A stretch of 64,000 bases of DNA, from contig NZ_JAAGKO020000036.1 of assembly GCF_027947535.2 (NCBI RefSeq), positions 1 through 64,000 of the forward strand, read 5' to 3'. This document shows, piece after piece, positions 30,401-49,800 of the stretch. Position numbers and translations under genes: made by a program. The notes beneath the pieces are model-generated. The model was not told the origin of the DNA. It did not search any database and worked only from the letters and a program-made list of their open reading frames with translations. The DNA is from Streptantibioticus silvisoli (GTDB lineage Bacteria; Actinomycetota; Actinomycetes; Streptomycetales; Streptomycetaceae). Numbering within the stretch: position 1 is the stretch's first letter; each line of letters starts with the position of its first letter.

Positions 30401-33400
30401 CGTTCACCTCCCGCCGGCCCAGCCCGCTGCTCGCCGAACTGCCGGAGGCCGCCCCCGCGCGCGCCGCCGAGGACGAGCAGGCCGGATCCGCCGAACTGCG
30501 CGGGCGCCTCGCCGCGATCGGCCCCGACGACCGGCTGCGCGTCCTGGTGGAACTGGTCAGGTCCGGCGCCGCCGAGGTGCTCGGCCATGCCTCCGCCGAG
30601 GTCATCGAGGCGGAACGGCCGTTCAAGGACCTCGGCTTCGACTCGCTGACCGCCGTGGAACTGCGCGAGCGGCTGTCGCAGGTCACCGGCCTCGTCCTGC
30701 CCACCACGCTGGTCTTCGACCACCCGAACGCCACGGCCCTGGCCCGGCGGCTGTCCGACGAGCTGGGCATCACCGCCGCGGAACAGAGTCTGCCGCGGAC
30801 CGGTGGCACCGCCGTCCCCGGTACGGATGAGCCCATCGCGATCGTGGCGATGAGCTGCCGCTACCCCGGCGGCGTCCGCTCCCCGGAGGACCTGTGGCAG
30901 CTGGTCGCCTCCGGCACGGACGGCATCGGCGCCTTCCCCACGGACCGCGGCTGGCTGGTCGGCGACGACGACGCCGACCAGGACGACGCGATGACCCGCG
31001 AGGGCGGTTTCGTCCACGAGGCGCCGGGTTTCGACGCCGGCCTGTTCGGGATCTCGCCGCGTGAGGCGCTGGCGATGGATCCGCAGCAGCGGCTGATGCT
31101 GGAGGCCTGCTGGGAGGTCTTCGAACGCGCCGGGATGGACCCGACCTCGCTGCGCGGCAGCCAGATCGGTGTCTTCGCCGGCATGAACAGCCACGACTAC
31201 CTCGCCCTGATCTCCGGCGTCGCCGGGGTCGAGGGCTACGTCGCCACCGGCAGCTCCGCCAGCGTGGTGTCGGGCCGGGTGTCGTACACGTTCGGTCTCG
31301 AAGGCCCCGCGGTCACGGTGGATACGGCGTGTTCGTCGTCGTTGGTGGCGTTGCATCTTGCGGTGCAGGCGTTGCGGGGTGGTGAGTGTTCGTTGGCGTT
31401 GGCGGGTGGTGTGACGGTGATGGCGACGCCGGGGATTTTTGCGGAGTTCAGTGCGCAGCGTGGGTTGGCGGCTGATGGGCGGTGCAAGTCGTTCGCGGCG
31501 GGTGCGGATGGTACGGGGTGGGGTGAGGGTGTGGGTGTGTTGCTGGTGGAGCGGTTGTCGGATGCGCGGCGCAATGGTCATCGGGTGTTGGCGGTGGTGC
31601 GGGGTAGTGCGGTGAATCAGGATGGTGCGTCGAACGGGTTGACGGCGCCGAACGGTCCGTCGCAGGAGCGGGTGATCCGGCAGGCGCTGGTGAACTCGCG
31701 GGTCGAGGCGTCGGACGTGGACGTGGTGGAGGCGCACGGTACCGGCACGGTGCTGGGTGACCCGATCGAGGCGCAGGCGCTGTTGGCGACGTATGGGCAG
31801 GGTCGGGCTGCGGGGCGGCCGTTGTGGTTGGGTTCGGTGAAGTCGAACATCGGTCATACGCAGGCTGCTTCGGGTGTGGCGGGTGTGATCAAGATGGTGA
31901 TGGCGATGCGTCGGGGTGTGTTGCCCGCGACGTTGCATGTGGACGCGCCGTCGCCGCACGTGAACTGGGCTTCGGGTGCGGTGGAGTTGCTCACCGAGGC
32001 GCGCGAGTGGCCGCAGGTGGAGGGGCGTCCGCGCCGGGCGGGTGTTTCGTCGTTCGGGGTGAGCGGGACGAACGCGCATGTGATCGTGGAGGCGCCTTCG
32101 GTCGAGGTGGCGGACCGTGCCCCGTCGGACGACCTGGCCCCTTCAGAGGACCTGGCTCCCTCGGACGTCCTTGCCGCGTCGGATGTCCTGGCTCCTGCGG
32201 CGGCTGCGGCTGTGGCTGGGGCTGTTGTGGTGCCGTGGGTGTTGTCCGGTGGTTCGGCGGGTGCGTTGGCCGGTCAGGCGGAGCGGTTGCTCGGGCTGTT
32301 GGAGGGTGTGTCGGAGGCGGCGGTCGTGCCGGGTGTGGTGGATGTGGCGTGGTCGTTGGTGTCGTCGCGTGCGGTGTTGGAGCATCGTGCGGTGGTACTG
32401 GGTTCTGATGTTGAGGTGTTGCGGGGTGGGTTGGAGCGGTTGGCGTCGGGTGCGGATGCTCCGGGTGTGGTGCGTCGGGTGGGTGAGGTGGGTTCCGGGG
32501 GTGCGGTGTTCGTCTTCCCCGGGCAGGGTTCGCAGTGGGTCGGCATGGCCCGGGAGTTGCTTGACGCCTCACCGGTGTTCCGGGAGCGGATCGAGGAGTG
32601 CGAGCGGGCGCTGAGCGCGTTCGTGGACTGGTCGTTGCTGGAGGTGTTGCGCGCCGAGGGTGATGAGGGTGTTGCGTGGTTCGATCGCGTTGACGTCGTT
32701 CAGCCGGTGTTGTGGGCGGTGATGGTGTCGTTGGCGGGGTTGTGGCGTTCGGTGGGTGTGGTGCCGTCGGCGGTGGTGGGTCATTCGCAGGGTGAGATTG
32801 CTGCTGCGGTGGTGGCGGGTGGGTTGAGTGTGGAGGATGGTGCGCGGGTGGTGGCGTTGCGGAGTCGGGCTATTGGTGAGGTGTTGTCGGGGTTGGGTGG
32901 GATGGTGTCGGTGGCTCAACCGCGTGCCCTGGTGGAGGAGTTGATCGGTGGGTGGGGTGCGGGGATCTCGGTGGCGGCGGTGAATGGTCCGTCATCGACG
33001 GTGGTGTCGGGTGATGCTGCCGCGTTGGACGAGTTGTTGGAGTTGTGCGGGGAGCGGGGGGTCAGGGCGCGTCGTGTTCCGGTGGATTACGCGTCGCATT
33101 CGGTGCATGTGGAGCGGATCCGGGAGCGTTTGCTGGGTGAACTCACGGTGTCTCCGCGGCAGTCGGGTGTTCCGTATTACTCCGGGGTGACCGGTGGGTT
33201 GATGGACACCGTGGGGCTGGATGCGGAGTACTGGTACCGGAATCTGCGGGAGACGGTGGAGTTCGAGGGGGCGACGCGGAGTCTGCTGGAGGCGGGCCGG
33301 TCGTTGTTCGTGGAGGTCAGCGCGCATCCGGTGCTGACGGTGGGCGTGGAGGAGACCGTTGCGGAGGCGGGTGCGGCGGCTGCGGTGCTGGGGACGTTGC

Positions 33401-36400
33401 GGCGCGACGAGGGCGGCACGCAGCGGTGGCTGACCGCGCTGGCGCACGGTTACGTGCACGGGTTGCCGGTGGACTGGCGTGCGGTGTTGGAGCCGTTCGG
33501 TGGCCGCCGGGTCGACCTGCCCACGTACGCCTTCCAGCACCAGCACTTCTGGCCGGAGACGTCGCAGCTCCCGACGAACGTGGCGTCGGCCGGACTGACG
33601 GCCGTGGGGCACCCGTTGATCGGTGCGGCGGTCCAACCGGCCGACAGCGAGGGCACGTTGTGGACGGGACGGCTGTCGCTGGCCACGCACTCCTGGCTCG
33701 CCGACCACGCGGTGATGGACACCGTCCTGCTGCCCGGCACCGCGTTCGTGGAACTGGCGTTGCAGGCGGGCGACCAGCTCGGCTGCCCCGTGGTCGACGA
33801 GCTGACCTTCGAGGTGCCGCTGACGTTGCCGGAGCGGGCCGGGGTCCAGCTCCAGGTCGTCGCCGGCGCGCCGGACGGTGACGGACGGCGGACGGTCACC
33901 GTCCACTCGCGGCCGGAGCGGTCCGGCGCCGACCAGCGGTGGACCCGGCACGCCACCGGCACGCTGGCACCCGGCACCGCCGCTCCCGGCTTCGACCTGG
34001 TCGCCTGGCCGCCGCCGGGCGCCGAACCGCTCCCGGTCGACGGCTTCTACGAGGCGCTGGCCGACGGCGGTTACGGCTACGGCCCGGCCTTCCGGGGGCT
34101 GACGGCGGCGTGGCGCTGCGGCGAGGAGGTCTTCGCCGAGGTCGCCCTCCCCGACCACATACGCAAGGACGCCGCGTCGTTCGGCCTGCACCCGGCCCTG
34201 CTGGACGCGGCCCTGCACGCGGCCGGACTCGGCGGACTGCTCGGCGCGGACGGCCCGGCGAAGCTGCCGTTCGCCTGGAGCGGGGTGTCACTGCACGCCA
34301 CGGGCTCACCGGCGCTGCGGGTGCGCCTGACGCCGCTGGGCACGGACACCCTCGCGGTCGCGGTCGCCGACGCGACCGGCGCCCCGGTCGCCCGGGCCGA
34401 GTCGCTCACCCTGCGCCCGGTCTCCGCCGCCCAACTGCGCGCCAACCGCGGTGGCGGCGCGTCGGACGCGCTGTTCCAGGTGGAGTGGACCCCGGTGACC
34501 GCGGACGAGCCGTCGGCGGCCTTCCGCCTGACGGTGGTCGGGCAGAGCGAACCCGTCGAACTCATCGAGTCCGGCAGGCAGGTCTCCTGGTACCAGGACA
34601 TGGCCGCGCTGATGGCCGCCGTGGACGCCGGACTGTCCGTACCCGAACACGTCGTGTGGTCCCCGGCGGCGGCCGGCACCGTGCGGGAGGCCACCGACGA
34701 GGCGCTGGCGACCGCGCAGGAGTGGCTGCGCGACGAGCGCCTCGCCGACGCCCGCCTGGTCGTGGTGAGCCACGGCGCGGTGGCGGTGAACGCCGGGGAG
34801 GACGTGCCCGACCTGCCGGCGGCGGCGGCCCGGGGCCTGCTGCGTTCCGCCCAGTCGGAGAACCCCGACCGGATCGTGCTCGTCGACCTCGACGCCCGTC
34901 CCGGCTCTTGGCAGGCGCTGCCCGCGGCACTGACCGCGGACGAGCCGCAGGTGGCCGTACGCGCCGGACAGCTGCTGGCGCCCCGGCTGGTCAGGGCCGG
35001 CGAGAGCGCGCTGATCCCGCCCGCGGCGGGCGAGCCGTGGCGGCTGGACACCACCGGCCACGGCGCGCTGGACGGGCTGGCGCTGCTGCCCGCGCCCGCC
35101 GCGTCCGCGCCGCTCGCCCCCGGCGAGGTCCGCGTCGCGGTACGCGCCGCGGGGGTCAACTTCCGTGACGTGGCGATCGCCCTGGGCATCGTGCCGGACC
35201 AGGCCGTGATGGGCACCGAGGGCGCCGGAGTGGTGCTCGAAGTGGGCTCCGCGGTCACGGACCTCGCCGTCGGCGACCGCGTCTTCGGACTCCTCGCGGG
35301 CTGCTTCGCACCGGTGACCGTGGCCGAGCGCCGCGCCCTGGTGCGGATGCGGCCCGGCTGGACGTTCGCCGAGGCCGCCTCGCTGGCGACGGTCTTCCTG
35401 ACCGCCTACTACGGGGTGGTCGACCTCGCCGGCGCCAAGGCCGGGGAAACGCTGCTGGTGCACTCGGCGGCCGGCGGCGTCGGCATGGCCGCCGTACAGC
35501 TCGGCCGCCACCTCGGGCTGGAGGTCTTCGGCACCGCGAGCGCCGGCAAGGAGGACGTGCTGCGCTCGTGGGGGCTGGACGACGACCACATCGCGTCGTC
35601 GAGGACGCTGGACTTCGCACCGCACTTCCGGGTCACCACCGACGGGCGGGGCGTCGACATCGTCCTGAACTCGCTGGCCGGGGAGTTCGTCGACGCCTCC
35701 ATCGAACTGCTGGCGCCCGGTGGCCGATTCATCGAGATGGGCAAGACCGACATCCGCGACGCCGCCGAGCTGGACGAGGAGTACCCCGGCCTGTCCTACC
35801 GGGCGTTCGACCTCGCCGAGGCCGGCGCGGAACGCCTCTTCGCGATGCTGGCCGAGATCCTGGACCTGCTCGACCGGGGCGCGCTGCGGATGCTGCCCAT
35901 CACCGCGTGGGACCTGCGGCAGGCGGTGGACGCCTTCCGGTTCATCAGCCAGGCCCGGCACATCGGCAAGAACGTGCTGACCCTGCCCGCCGCCCTGGAC
36001 CCGCGGGGCACGGTGCTGATCACCGGCGGCACCGGCGTACTGGCCGGGGCGCTGGCCCGGCACCTGGTGCACGAGCACGGCGTACGCCACCTGCTGCTCG
36101 CCGGCCGGCAGGGCCCCGCCGCCCCCGGCGCCCGGGAGCTGGCCGCCGAACTGGCGGAAGCCGGGGCACGGGTCGAACTGGCCGCGTGCGACGTGGCGGA
36201 CCGGGAGGCGCTGGCCGCGCTGCTGGCCGCCGTACCGGCCGAACACCCGCTGACCGGTGTGGTGCACGCGGCCGGCACGCTGGACGACGGGGTCTTCGAC
36301 ACGATGAGCCCGGAGCGGCTGGACGCGGTCCTGCGGCCGAAGGCCGACGCGGCGCTCCACCTGCACGAGCTGACCCGTGACGCGGACCTGGCGATGTTCG

Positions 36401-37332
36401 TGCTGTACTCGTCGGCGTCGGCCACGTTCGGCTCGCCGGGCCAGGCGAACTACGCGGCGGCCAACGCCTTCCTCGACGCCCTCGCGCAGCACCGCAGGCA
36501 CCAGGGGCTGCCCGCGGTGTCGCTGGGCTGGGGGCTGTGGGAACAGGCCAGCGCCATGACCGGACACCTGTCGGGCACCGAACTGGCCCGGGCGACACAC
36601 GCGGGCGGTCCGCTGAGCACGGCCCAGGGCCTGGAACTGTTCGACACCGCCGTCGGACTGGGCCGGGCGCACCTGGTGCCGGTCAACCTCGACCCGGCAG
36701 CGCTGCGCGGCCGGCCCGAGGACGCCGCCGGGGTCCCGGCGCTGTTCCGCGCCCTGGTACGCGCCCCGCGCCGCCGGGCGGCCGACGCCGTGCGGACCGC
36801 GCCGGCCTCGCTCGCCGACCAGCTCACCCGGCTGCCGGTGGCCGAGCGGCGCCGGACGCTGGTGGAGCTGGTCAGGACGCACGCCGCCACGGTGCTCGGG
36901 CACCCCACGCCGGAGGCGATCGGCGCCGACCGGCCGTTCCGGGAGGTCGGGTTCGACTCGCTGACCGCGGTCGAACTGCGCAACCGGCTGGGCACCGCGA
37001 CCGGGCTGCGGCTGCCGGCGACCGCGGTCTTCGACTACCCCACGCCCGGCGAGCTGGCGGCCCACCTGGTCACCCGGCTCGTGGCCGCACCGCCCCCCGG
37101 GCCGGCGCCGGCCGGCGACGTGGTCGACGAGGTCGAACGGCTCACCGCCCGGCTGGAGTCGATGACGGACGACGCGCTGGACCGGGCCCGCCTCGGCGAC
37201 AGCCTCCAGGCGCTGGTGCGCAAGCTGGCCGCGCTGACCGGCGCCGCGGACGGCCAGGTGGCCGACAAGCTCCAGGACGCGTCGGCCGACGACGTCTTCG
37301 CCTTCATAGACAACGACCTCGGCGTCTCGTGA
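21493..37332 (+). CDS. Type I modular PKS, gene B: three modules
   Basis: Predicted 5279-residue PKS. The GTG at 21493 is preferred: GGAGAAGG lies 9 bases upstream and the protein then opens with the coiled-coil docking helix [13 protein letters not shown] found in the same form in genes C-E. An in-frame ATG at 21439 has no ribosome site. Order: docking helix; KS-AT-KR-ACP (B1); KS-AT-KR-ACP (B2); KS-AT-DH-ER-KR-ACP (B3); C-terminal docking region ending [16 protein letters not shown]. Two methylmalonyl ATs flank one malonyl AT. The AT of B1 and the AT of B3 are nearly identical in DNA and TTG-rich, against a CTG-rich background. First gene of the B-C-D-E series, 46 bases before gene C. Confidence 0.98.
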   Translation: MADDQKYLDYLKRLTVDLRQARRRLSAAEAREHEPIAIVGMSCRYPGGVRTPEELWQLVTSGNDGITEFPADRGWELDALFDPDPDRQGTSYVREGGFVHEASGFDAGLFGISPREALAMDPQQRLMLETCWEVFERAGIDATSLRGTETGVFIGSSSSAYGAGVRKLPQGIEGHLLTGNAPSVVSGRVSYTFGLEGPAVTVDTACSSSLVALHLAVQALRSGECSLALAGGVTVMATPGIFTEFSAQRGLAADGRCKSFAAGADGTGWGEGAGILLVERLTDARRNGHQVLAVVRGSAVNQDGASNGLTAPNGPSQERVIRRALVNSRVEASDVDVVEAHGTGTVLGDPIEAQALLATYGQERPAERPLWLGSIKSNIGHTQSAAGVAGVIKMVMALRHGVLPRSLHVDEPSPHVDWASGAVELLTEAREWPAVEGRPRRAAVSSFGVSGTNAHVIIEAPVDRVEEAPSEDEAPSVEVAAEMAAVVVPVEAGVVPWVVSAGSAEALGRQAERLGSHLAGVSDVRVVDVAWSLVSSRAGLEHRAVVLGSDVEVLRGGLERLASGGDAPGVVRRVGEVGSGGAVFVFPGQGSQWVGMARELLDASPVFRERIEECERALSAFVDWSLLEVLRAEGDEGAAWFDRVDVVQPVLWAVMVSLAGLWRSAGVVPSAVVGHSQGEIAAAVVAGGLSVEDGARVVALRSRAIGEVLSGLGGMVSVAQPRALVEELIGGWGAAVSVAAVNGPSSTVVSGDAAALDELLELCEERGVRARRVPVDYASHSVHVERIRERLLAELTVSPRQSGVPYYSGVTGGLVDTAGLDAEYWYRNLRETVEFEGVTRSLLEAGRSLFVEVSAHPVLTVGVEETVAEAGAAAAVLGTLRRGEGGTQRWLTALAEGYVHGLPVDWRAVLEPFGGRTVDLPTYAFQHQHYWLVSEETDAPLAVDPAEAEFWAAIERGDVDEIAGTLRLETGDELAAVLPALSSWRRARRDRSTVDSYRYQVSWKPVGDPASCALSGTWLVVTPRGLAESEPAAQCLLALREHGAEVLELVVEDDGMDRWALAEQLDDLVSMGDMPTHLLSLLGLDESEHPDEAGVGVGVTATACLVQALIDIGLEIPLWCVTTGAVSTGRSDGLRNPVQAQVWGLGRVVALEQSARWGGLVDLPDALDERGRARLAAVLGSRAAGEDQLAVRSSGVFARRLGRAPMPQGAVAEWVPSGPVLVTGGTGALGAQVATWLAGRGARRLVLTSRSGPDAPGAAELVARLAELGATATVAACDVGDRAALAALLAEHPVTAVVHAAGIDVSMPLTDIEPGDLADLFRAKVTGAVNLHELLADRPLDAFVTFSSIAGIWGSGSQAGYAAANAFLDALAERRRADGLPATSVAWGAWADAGMATRGGAGEYLRSRGIDPMPPQLCVAALAAAVDRGESGVTVANVDWERFAPAFTSGRPSPLIGDLPEVRAVLGADAGRTADDGDVLSALQREIARAGTDERARVVLEVVRSATASVLGYQDLAAVEPDRPFKEIGLDSLTAVETCKRLRTATGLRLPATLLFDYPTPRALSRFLVDELTGADAGAADVAPSTVVDADEPIVIVGMSCRYPGGVASPEELWDLVAAGADGVSGFPTDRGWDLATPEGGYTPEGGFVYDATTFDAGLFGISPREAVAMDPQQRVLLEASWEALERAGLDPQSLRGSRTGVFVGASTSGYGVGMRLTAGLSGHYITGTSASVMSGRIAYSFGLEGPALTVDTACSSSLVALHLAGQALHGGECSMALVAGVALMTSPDIFAEFNTQSGLSTDGRCKSFATAADGTGWGEGVGVLLLERLSDARRNGHQVLAVVRGSAVNQDGASNGLTAPNGPAQQRVIRQALANARLTSSAVDVVEGHGTATTLGDPIEVQALLATYGKERPADQPLWLGSLKSNIGHTQAASGVAGVIKMVMAIQQGVLPRTLNVDEPTAHVDWSAGAVELLTDARPWPRTGEPRRAAVSSFGVSGTNAHVIIEQAPAPQEEAPAAPAATPPRTLPWLVSARTAAGLRSQCAALAAHTQDRPDAAVLDVARSLATSRAGLEHRAVVFAADPAGFREALTALADGDLPPGAVRGTVREGRLAFLFTGQGAQRAGMGAGLYAGFPVFAEALDAVCAGLDGELDRPLREVMFADGALLDRTAYTQAGLFALEVALFRLVESWGVTPDFLLGHSIGEVAAAHVAGVLSLDDACVLVGARGRLMQALPAGGAMLAVEAAEADVVAEIEDRPEVSVAAVNGPSSVVVSGDEDVIAELESAWRDAGRRVKRLAVSHAFHSPRMEAMLDEFAAVASGLTLNAPRIPIISNLTGAPADPELIRTPAYWVRHAREAVRFADGVRWLHDEGVTRFLELGPDGVLTAMAGECLPAGDATVLAPALRAERDEAETALRMIAAAHAHGVRIDWSAVFAGWGGRKVELPTYAFQRERYWLDTFVEPAAFGGGAAEAEFWAAVEGEDLTAVADALRLDPDTVGAVLPALSSWRRKRQEQSTVDGWRYRAAWRALTDLPAGTLSGTWLVVAPAGSPAADDVAAVVRALGDGGATVADLVLDVERDDAAAVADRLREAADAAGGLAGVLSLTGLDEDGHPGHPGLTRGLAATVVLLQALVAAGIDAPLWAATRGAVAVNRSDRPAAATQAQVWGLGRTAALEFPQQWGGLLDLPESLDRRAGTRLVAVLAHGTQDQVAVRGSGVYARRLARAPLAAGAERREWRPNGTVLITGGTGALGARVARVLAERGARKLVLTSRRGIDAPGAPELVAELSRSGTEAVVVACDIADRAALAALLAAHPVTGVVHTAGVIDSVPLADAGPADLAEVLRAKVSGAAHLDVLLAGVPLEAFVTFSSIAGVWGSGGQAAYAAANAFVDALVENRRARGLTGTSVAWGPWGGGGMLAAEGGEEYLHRRGLAAMDPELALRALADAVDHDLGCVTVADVDWAPFAAAFTSRRPSPLLAELPEAAPARAAEDEQAGSAELRGRLAAIGPDDRLRVLVELVRSGAAEVLGHASAEVIEAERPFKDLGFDSLTAVELRERLSQVTGLVLPTTLVFDHPNATALARRLSDELGITAAEQSLPRTGGTAVPGTDEPIAIVAMSCRYPGGVRSPEDLWQLVASGTDGIGAFPTDRGWLVGDDDADQDDAMTREGGFVHEAPGFDAGLFGISPREALAMDPQQRLMLEACWEVFERAGMDPTSLRGSQIGVFAGMNSHDYLALISGVAGVEGYVATGSSASVVSGRVSYTFGLEGPAVTVDTACSSSLVALHLAVQALRGGECSLALAGGVTVMATPGIFAEFSAQRGLAADGRCKSFAAGADGTGWGEGVGVLLVERLSDARRNGHRVLAVVRGSAVNQDGASNGLTAPNGPSQERVIRQALVNSRVEASDVDVVEAHGTGTVLGDPIEAQALLATYGQGRAAGRPLWLGSVKSNIGHTQAASGVAGVIKMVMAMRRGVLPATLHVDAPSPHVNWASGAVELLTEAREWPQVEGRPRRAGVSSFGVSGTNAHVIVEAPSVEVADRAPSDDLAPSEDLAPSDVLAASDVLAPAAAAAVAGAVVVPWVLSGGSAGALAGQAERLLGLLEGVSEAAVVPGVVDVAWSLVSSRAVLEHRAVVLGSDVEVLRGGLERLASGADAPGVVRRVGEVGSGGAVFVFPGQGSQWVGMARELLDASPVFRERIEECERALSAFVDWSLLEVLRAEGDEGVAWFDRVDVVQPVLWAVMVSLAGLWRSVGVVPSAVVGHSQGEIAAAVVAGGLSVEDGARVVALRSRAIGEVLSGLGGMVSVAQPRALVEELIGGWGAGISVAAVNGPSSTVVSGDAAALDELLELCGERGVRARRVPVDYASHSVHVERIRERLLGELTVSPRQSGVPYYSGVTGGLMDTVGLDAEYWYRNLRETVEFEGATRSLLEAGRSLFVEVSAHPVLTVGVEETVAEAGAAAAVLGTLRRDEGGTQRWLTALAHGYVHGLPVDWRAVLEPFGGRRVDLPTYAFQHQHFWPETSQLPTNVASAGLTAVGHPLIGAAVQPADSEGTLWTGRLSLATHSWLADHAVMDTVLLPGTAFVELALQAGDQLGCPVVDELTFEVPLTLPERAGVQLQVVAGAPDGDGRRTVTVHSRPERSGADQRWTRHATGTLAPGTAAPGFDLVAWPPPGAEPLPVDGFYEALADGGYGYGPAFRGLTAAWRCGEEVFAEVALPDHIRKDAASFGLHPALLDAALHAAGLGGLLGADGPAKLPFAWSGVSLHATGSPALRVRLTPLGTDTLAVAVADATGAPVARAESLTLRPVSAAQLRANRGGGASDALFQVEWTPVTADEPSAAFRLTVVGQSEPVELIESGRQVSWYQDMAALMAAVDAGLSVPEHVVWSPAAAGTVREATDEALATAQEWLRDERLADARLVVVSHGAVAVNAGEDVPDLPAAAARGLLRSAQSENPDRIVLVDLDARPGSWQALPAALTADEPQVAVRAGQLLAPRLVRAGESALIPPAAGEPWRLDTTGHGALDGLALLPAPAASAPLAPGEVRVAVRAAGVNFRDVAIALGIVPDQAVMGTEGAGVVLEVGSAVTDLAVGDRVFGLLAGCFAPVTVAERRALVRMRPGWTFAEAASLATVFLTAYYGVVDLAGAKAGETLLVHSAAGGVGMAAVQLGRHLGLEVFGTASAGKEDVLRSWGLDDDHIASSRTLDFAPHFRVTTDGRGVDIVLNSLAGEFVDASIELLAPGGRFIEMGKTDIRDAAELDEEYPGLSYRAFDLAEAGAERLFAMLAEILDLLDRGALRMLPITAWDLRQAVDAFRFISQARHIGKNVLTLPAALDPRGTVLITGGTGVLAGALARHLVHEHGVRHLLLAGRQGPAAPGARELAAELAEAGARVELAACDVADREALAALLAAVPAEHPLTGVVHAAGTLDDGVFDTMSPERLDAVLRPKADAALHLHELTRDADLAMFVLYSSASATFGSPGQANYAAANAFLDALAQHRRHQGLPAVSLGWGLWEQASAMTGHLSGTELARATHAGGPLSTAQGLELFDTAVGLGRAHLVPVNLDPAALRGRPEDAAGVPALFRALVRAPRRRAADAVRTAPASLADQLTRLPVAERRRTLVELVRTHAATVLGHPTPEAIGADRPFREVGFDSLTAVELRNRLGTATGLRLPATAVFDYPTPGELAAHLVTRLVAAPPPGPAPAGDVVDEVERLTARLESMTDDALDRARLGDSLQALVRKLAALTGAADGQVADKLQDASADDVFAFIDNDLGVS
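21592..26215 (+). other. Module B1: KS-AT(methylmalonyl)-KR(A1-type)-ACP
   Basis: Adds propionate and leaves a hydroxyl. KS 21592-22870 (Cys codon 22108-22110). AT about 23236-24150 with GHSQGE (Ser codon 23518-23520) and YASH (from 23821): methylmalonyl-CoA signature. KR about 25144-25770 has no LDD; a Trp lies eight residues before the catalytic Tyr (codon 25573-25575) and Gln three before it: A1-type, L-hydroxyl without epimerising the methyl. ACP Ser codon 26086-26088 in a slightly unusual [14 protein letters not shown] box. Confidence 0.93.
23575..23695 (+). repeat. 121-base exact repeat, copy 1 (AT of B1)
   Basis: Identical base for base to 32842-32962 in the AT of B3. It is the longest exact block I measured inside a region of more than 1 kb (about 23095-24290 against 32350-33550) where the two methylmalonyl ATs differ at only scattered bases. 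Confidence 0.9.
26263..30775 (+). other. Module B2: KS-AT(malonyl)-KR(A1-type)-ACP
   Basis: Adds acetate and leaves a hydroxyl. KS 26263-27510 (Cys codon 26755-26757); its His box is HGTAT rather than HGTGT, with the catalytic His kept. AT about 27832-28710 with GHSIGE (Ser codon 28099-28101) and HAFH: malonyl; its first ~600 bases switch abruptly to TTG-rich codons. KR about 29716-30330: no LDD, Trp at -8 and Gln at -3 relative to the catalytic Tyr (codon 30145-30147): A1-type. ACP Ser codon 30643-30645. Confidence 0.93.
27894..27961 (+). repeat. 68-base exact repeat, copy 1 (AT of B2)
   Basis: Identical to 63933-64000 in the AT of E2, and the identity runs into the right edge, so its true length is unknown. 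Upstream of the exact block the two ATs differ at only three bases over a further ~60. Confidence 0.88.
32119..32208 (+). repeat. Tandem 18-base (hexapeptide) repeat in KS-AT linker of B3
   Basis: Four successive in-frame hexapeptides of the form A-P/A-S-D/E-D/V-L, followed by a degenerate fifth copy rich in Ala. No other KS-AT linker in the window contains this array; it lengthens a flexible acidic linker. Confidence 0.85.
32842..32962 (+). repeat. 121-base exact repeat, copy 2 (AT of B3)
   Basis: Second copy of the tract at 23575-23695, just after the GHSQGE active site of the B3 AT. Confidence 0.9.
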
Positions 37333-37378
37333 GCGCGCTCGCGCCAGGTGCAATGACCGACGAATAGGACAGGGTCGG

Positions 37379-46866
<9,488 letters not shown>

Positions 46867-46867
<1 letters not shown>

Positions 46868-49800
46868 TGGCCGACGAGGCAAAGCTCCGGGACTATCTCG
46901 GCAGGGTGATCGCCGAGCTGCACCAGACCCGGCAGCGCCTGCGCGACGCCGAGTCGGGCGAGTCGGAGTCCATCGCCATCGTGTCGATGAGCTGCCACCT
47001 GCCCGGCGGCGTGCACAGCCCCGACGACCTGTGGCGGCTGCTGCTCGACGGGGGCGACGCCATCACCTCGTTCCCGGCCGACCGCGGCTGGAGCGCCGAC
47101 CTGCCCAGCGGCGCGGAAGAGGGCCGCGACTCCGCGGCCCGCGGCGGGTTCCTGCACGACGCCGCCTGGTTCGACCCCGGCTTCTTCGGGATCAACCCCC
47201 GCGAGGCACTGGCCATGGACCCGCAGCAGCGGCTCGCGCTGGAGACCGCCTGGGAGGCCGTCGAACGGGCCGGCATCCACCCCAAGTCCCTGCGCGGCAG
47301 CCGCACCGGCACCTTCATCGGCGCCAACGGCCAGGGCTACGACGCCGCCATGCAGGCGGCCGGCGCCAGCTCCTCCGAGGGCTACCTGCTGACCGGCGGC
47401 GCCACCTCCGTCGTCTCCGGCCGGATCGCCTACACCCTCGGCCTGGAGGGCCCCGCCGTCACGGTCGACTCCGCCTGCTCCTCCTCCCTGACCGCCCTGC
47501 ACCTGGCCGGCCAGGCACTGCGCGACGGCGACTGCACCATGGCCCTGGTCGGCGGCGTCACCGTGATGCCGCACGCCATCGGCTTCTACGAGTTCGACCG
47601 GCAGCGCGGCCTGTCCTCCGACGGCCGGTGCAAGGCGTTCTCCGCCGCGGCCGACGGCATGGGCATGGCCGAGGGCGCCGCGATGCTCCTGGTCACGACG
47701 TACACGAACGCGCTGCGCAACGGCTACCCGGTCCTGGCGGTGCTGCGCGGCAGCGCGGTCAACCAGGACGGCGCCTCCAACGGGCTCACCGCGCCCAACG
47801 GCCCCTCCCAGGAACGCGTGATCCGCCAGGCGCTCGCCAACGCGCGACTGTCGCCCGAGCAGGTCGACGCCGTCGAGGCGCACGGCACCGGCACCGCGCT
47901 CGGCGACCCGATCGAGGCCCAGGCCCTGATCGCGACCTACGGCCAGGACCGCCCCGCCGACCGGCCGCTGTGGCTCGGATCGCTGAAGTCCAACATCGGC
48001 CACACCCAGGCCGCGGCCGGCGCCGCCGGGGTGATCAAGGCCGTCCTCGCGCTGCGCCACGCGACGCTGCCGCGCACCCTGCACGCCGACGAGCCCACCC
48101 CGCACGTCGACTGGTCGGCCGGTTCGGTGGAACTGCTCACCGAGTCCCGGCCGTGGCCGCGGTCCGAGGAACCGCGCCGCATCGGGGTGTCCTCGTTCGG
48201 CATCAGCGGAACGAACGCGCACCTCATCCTCGAACAGGCCCCGGTCACCGAGCCGGCCGCGCCCGACGGCCCGCGTGCCGCGCCGCCGGTGATCCCCCTG
48301 CCGGTCTCCGGCCGGACCGCCGACGCGCTGCGTGAGCACGCCGGCCGGCTCGCCGCCCTCGTGCGCGCCGAACCGGGCCTGGACGTGCTCGACCTCGGCT
48401 GGTCGCTCGCGACGGGCCGTGCCTCCTTCGACCACCGCGCCGTGGTGCTCGCCGCGGACCGCGAGGCGTTCCTGACCGGCCTGGACGCGCTGGCCGACGG
48501 GGGCGCGACCGCGCCCGGTGTGGTGCGCGGCGTCGCGGCCCAGGAGCTGACCGCGTTCCTGTTCACCGGCCAGGGCGCCCAGCGCGTCGGCATGGGCCAG
48601 GAGCTGTACGCGGCGTTCCCGGTGTTCGCGCGGGCCCTGGACGAGGTGTGCGCGCACTTGGACACCGCGCTGGGCGGCTCGCTGCGCGAGGTGATGTTCG
48701 GCGACGAGGAGTCGCTGAACCGGACCGACGGCACCCAGGCCGCGCTGTTCGCCCTGGAGGTGGCGCTCTTCCGGCTGCTGGAGTCGTGGGGGGTGCGCCC
48801 CGACTTCCTGCTGGGCCACTCGATCGGCGAGATCGCCGCCGCGCACGTCGCCGGGGTGTTCTCGATCGAGGACGCCTGCACGCTGGTGGCCGCCCGCGGC
48901 CGGCTGATGCGGGCGCTGCCCCCGGGCGGCGCCATGCTGGCGGTGGAGATCACCGAGGCCGAGGCCGTCGAGGCGCTCACCGCCTACGAGGCCTCGGTCG
49001 GCGTCGCGGCGGTCAACGGACCCACCTCGGTGGTGGTCTCCGGCGACGAGGAGGCCGTCGCCGGCCTGGAGGCGACCTGGCGGCAGGCCGGCCGCAAGGT
49101 CAAGCGCCTCACCGTCTCGCACGCCTTCCACTCCCCGCGCATGGACGCGATGCTCGACGAGTTCGCCGCCGTCGTCGCCGGCCTGACCCCGCACGCCCCC
49201 AGCCTGCCGATCATCTCCGACCTCACCGGGCAGCCGGCCGACCCCGACCTGATCCGCACCCCCGGCTACTGGGTGCGGCACGTGCGCCAGGCGGTCCGTT
49301 TCGCCGACGGGGTGCGGACGCTGTACGCGGCGGGGGTGCGCACCTTCCTCGAACTCGGCCCCGACGGCGTGCTCACCGCCATGGCCCAGCACTGCCTGAC
49401 CGAGGACGACGACGCCTGCCTCACCGCCACGCTGCGCGCCGGACGCGACGAGAGCGGCCAACTGCTGCGCGCTCTCGCCACGCTGCACACCGCCGGCGCC
49501 GACCCCGACTGGCGGGCCGTCTACGCCGGCTGGGGCGGCACCCGCGTCGACCTGCCCACCTACCCGTTCCAGCGCCAGCGCTACTGGCCGGCGATCAGCG
49601 GCGCCACCAACATCGCCGCGGCCGGCCTGGGCAGCGCCGACCACCCGCTGCTCGGCGCCGCGGTGTCGCTGGCCGACGGCGACGGCGCCCTGCTGACCGG
49701 GCGGCTGTCCACCGTCACGCACCCGTGGCTGTCCGAACACGTCGTCCTGGGCAGCACGCTGGTGCCCGGCACCGCCCTGGTGGAACTGGCCCTGCGCGCC

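Larger units (their letters stand above)
30826..37329 (+). other. Module B3: KS-AT(methylmalonyl)-DH-ER-KR(B-type)-ACP-docking
   Basis: Fully reducing propionate module. KS 30826-32095 (Cys codon 31330-31332). A tandem hexapeptide repeat lies in the KS-AT linker. AT about 32503-33390 with GHSQGE (Ser codon 32785-32787) and YASH: methylmalonyl. DH 33610-34440: His codon 33706-33708 is present, but the box reads [10 protein letters not shown], with Asp (33718-33720) where Gly is normal; LLDAALH is intact. ER about 35050-35990 with VNFRDVAI and [11 protein letters not shown]; Val in GIVPD, where A1 has Tyr, predicts a 2R methyl by the known ER rule. KR about 36007-36650 with LDD and catalytic Tyr 36451-36453. 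ACP Ser codon 36958-36960, then the docking region. Confidence 0.92.

Noticed and set aside
21376-32079. A 3567-codon open frame on the - strand
   Set aside because: It lies antisense to gene B. It is rich in Arg, His, Gln and Pro, shows no domain motif, and is the usual by-product of extreme third-position GC bias. Similar antisense frames at 2400-5624, 11427-15611, 15666-20033, 45994-52065 and 52660-57360 are rejected for the same reason.
37333-37378. Possible terminator or promoter between genes B and C
   Set aside because: Only 46 bases, with no convincing hairpin or promoter boxes; best read as a spacer with a ribosome site.
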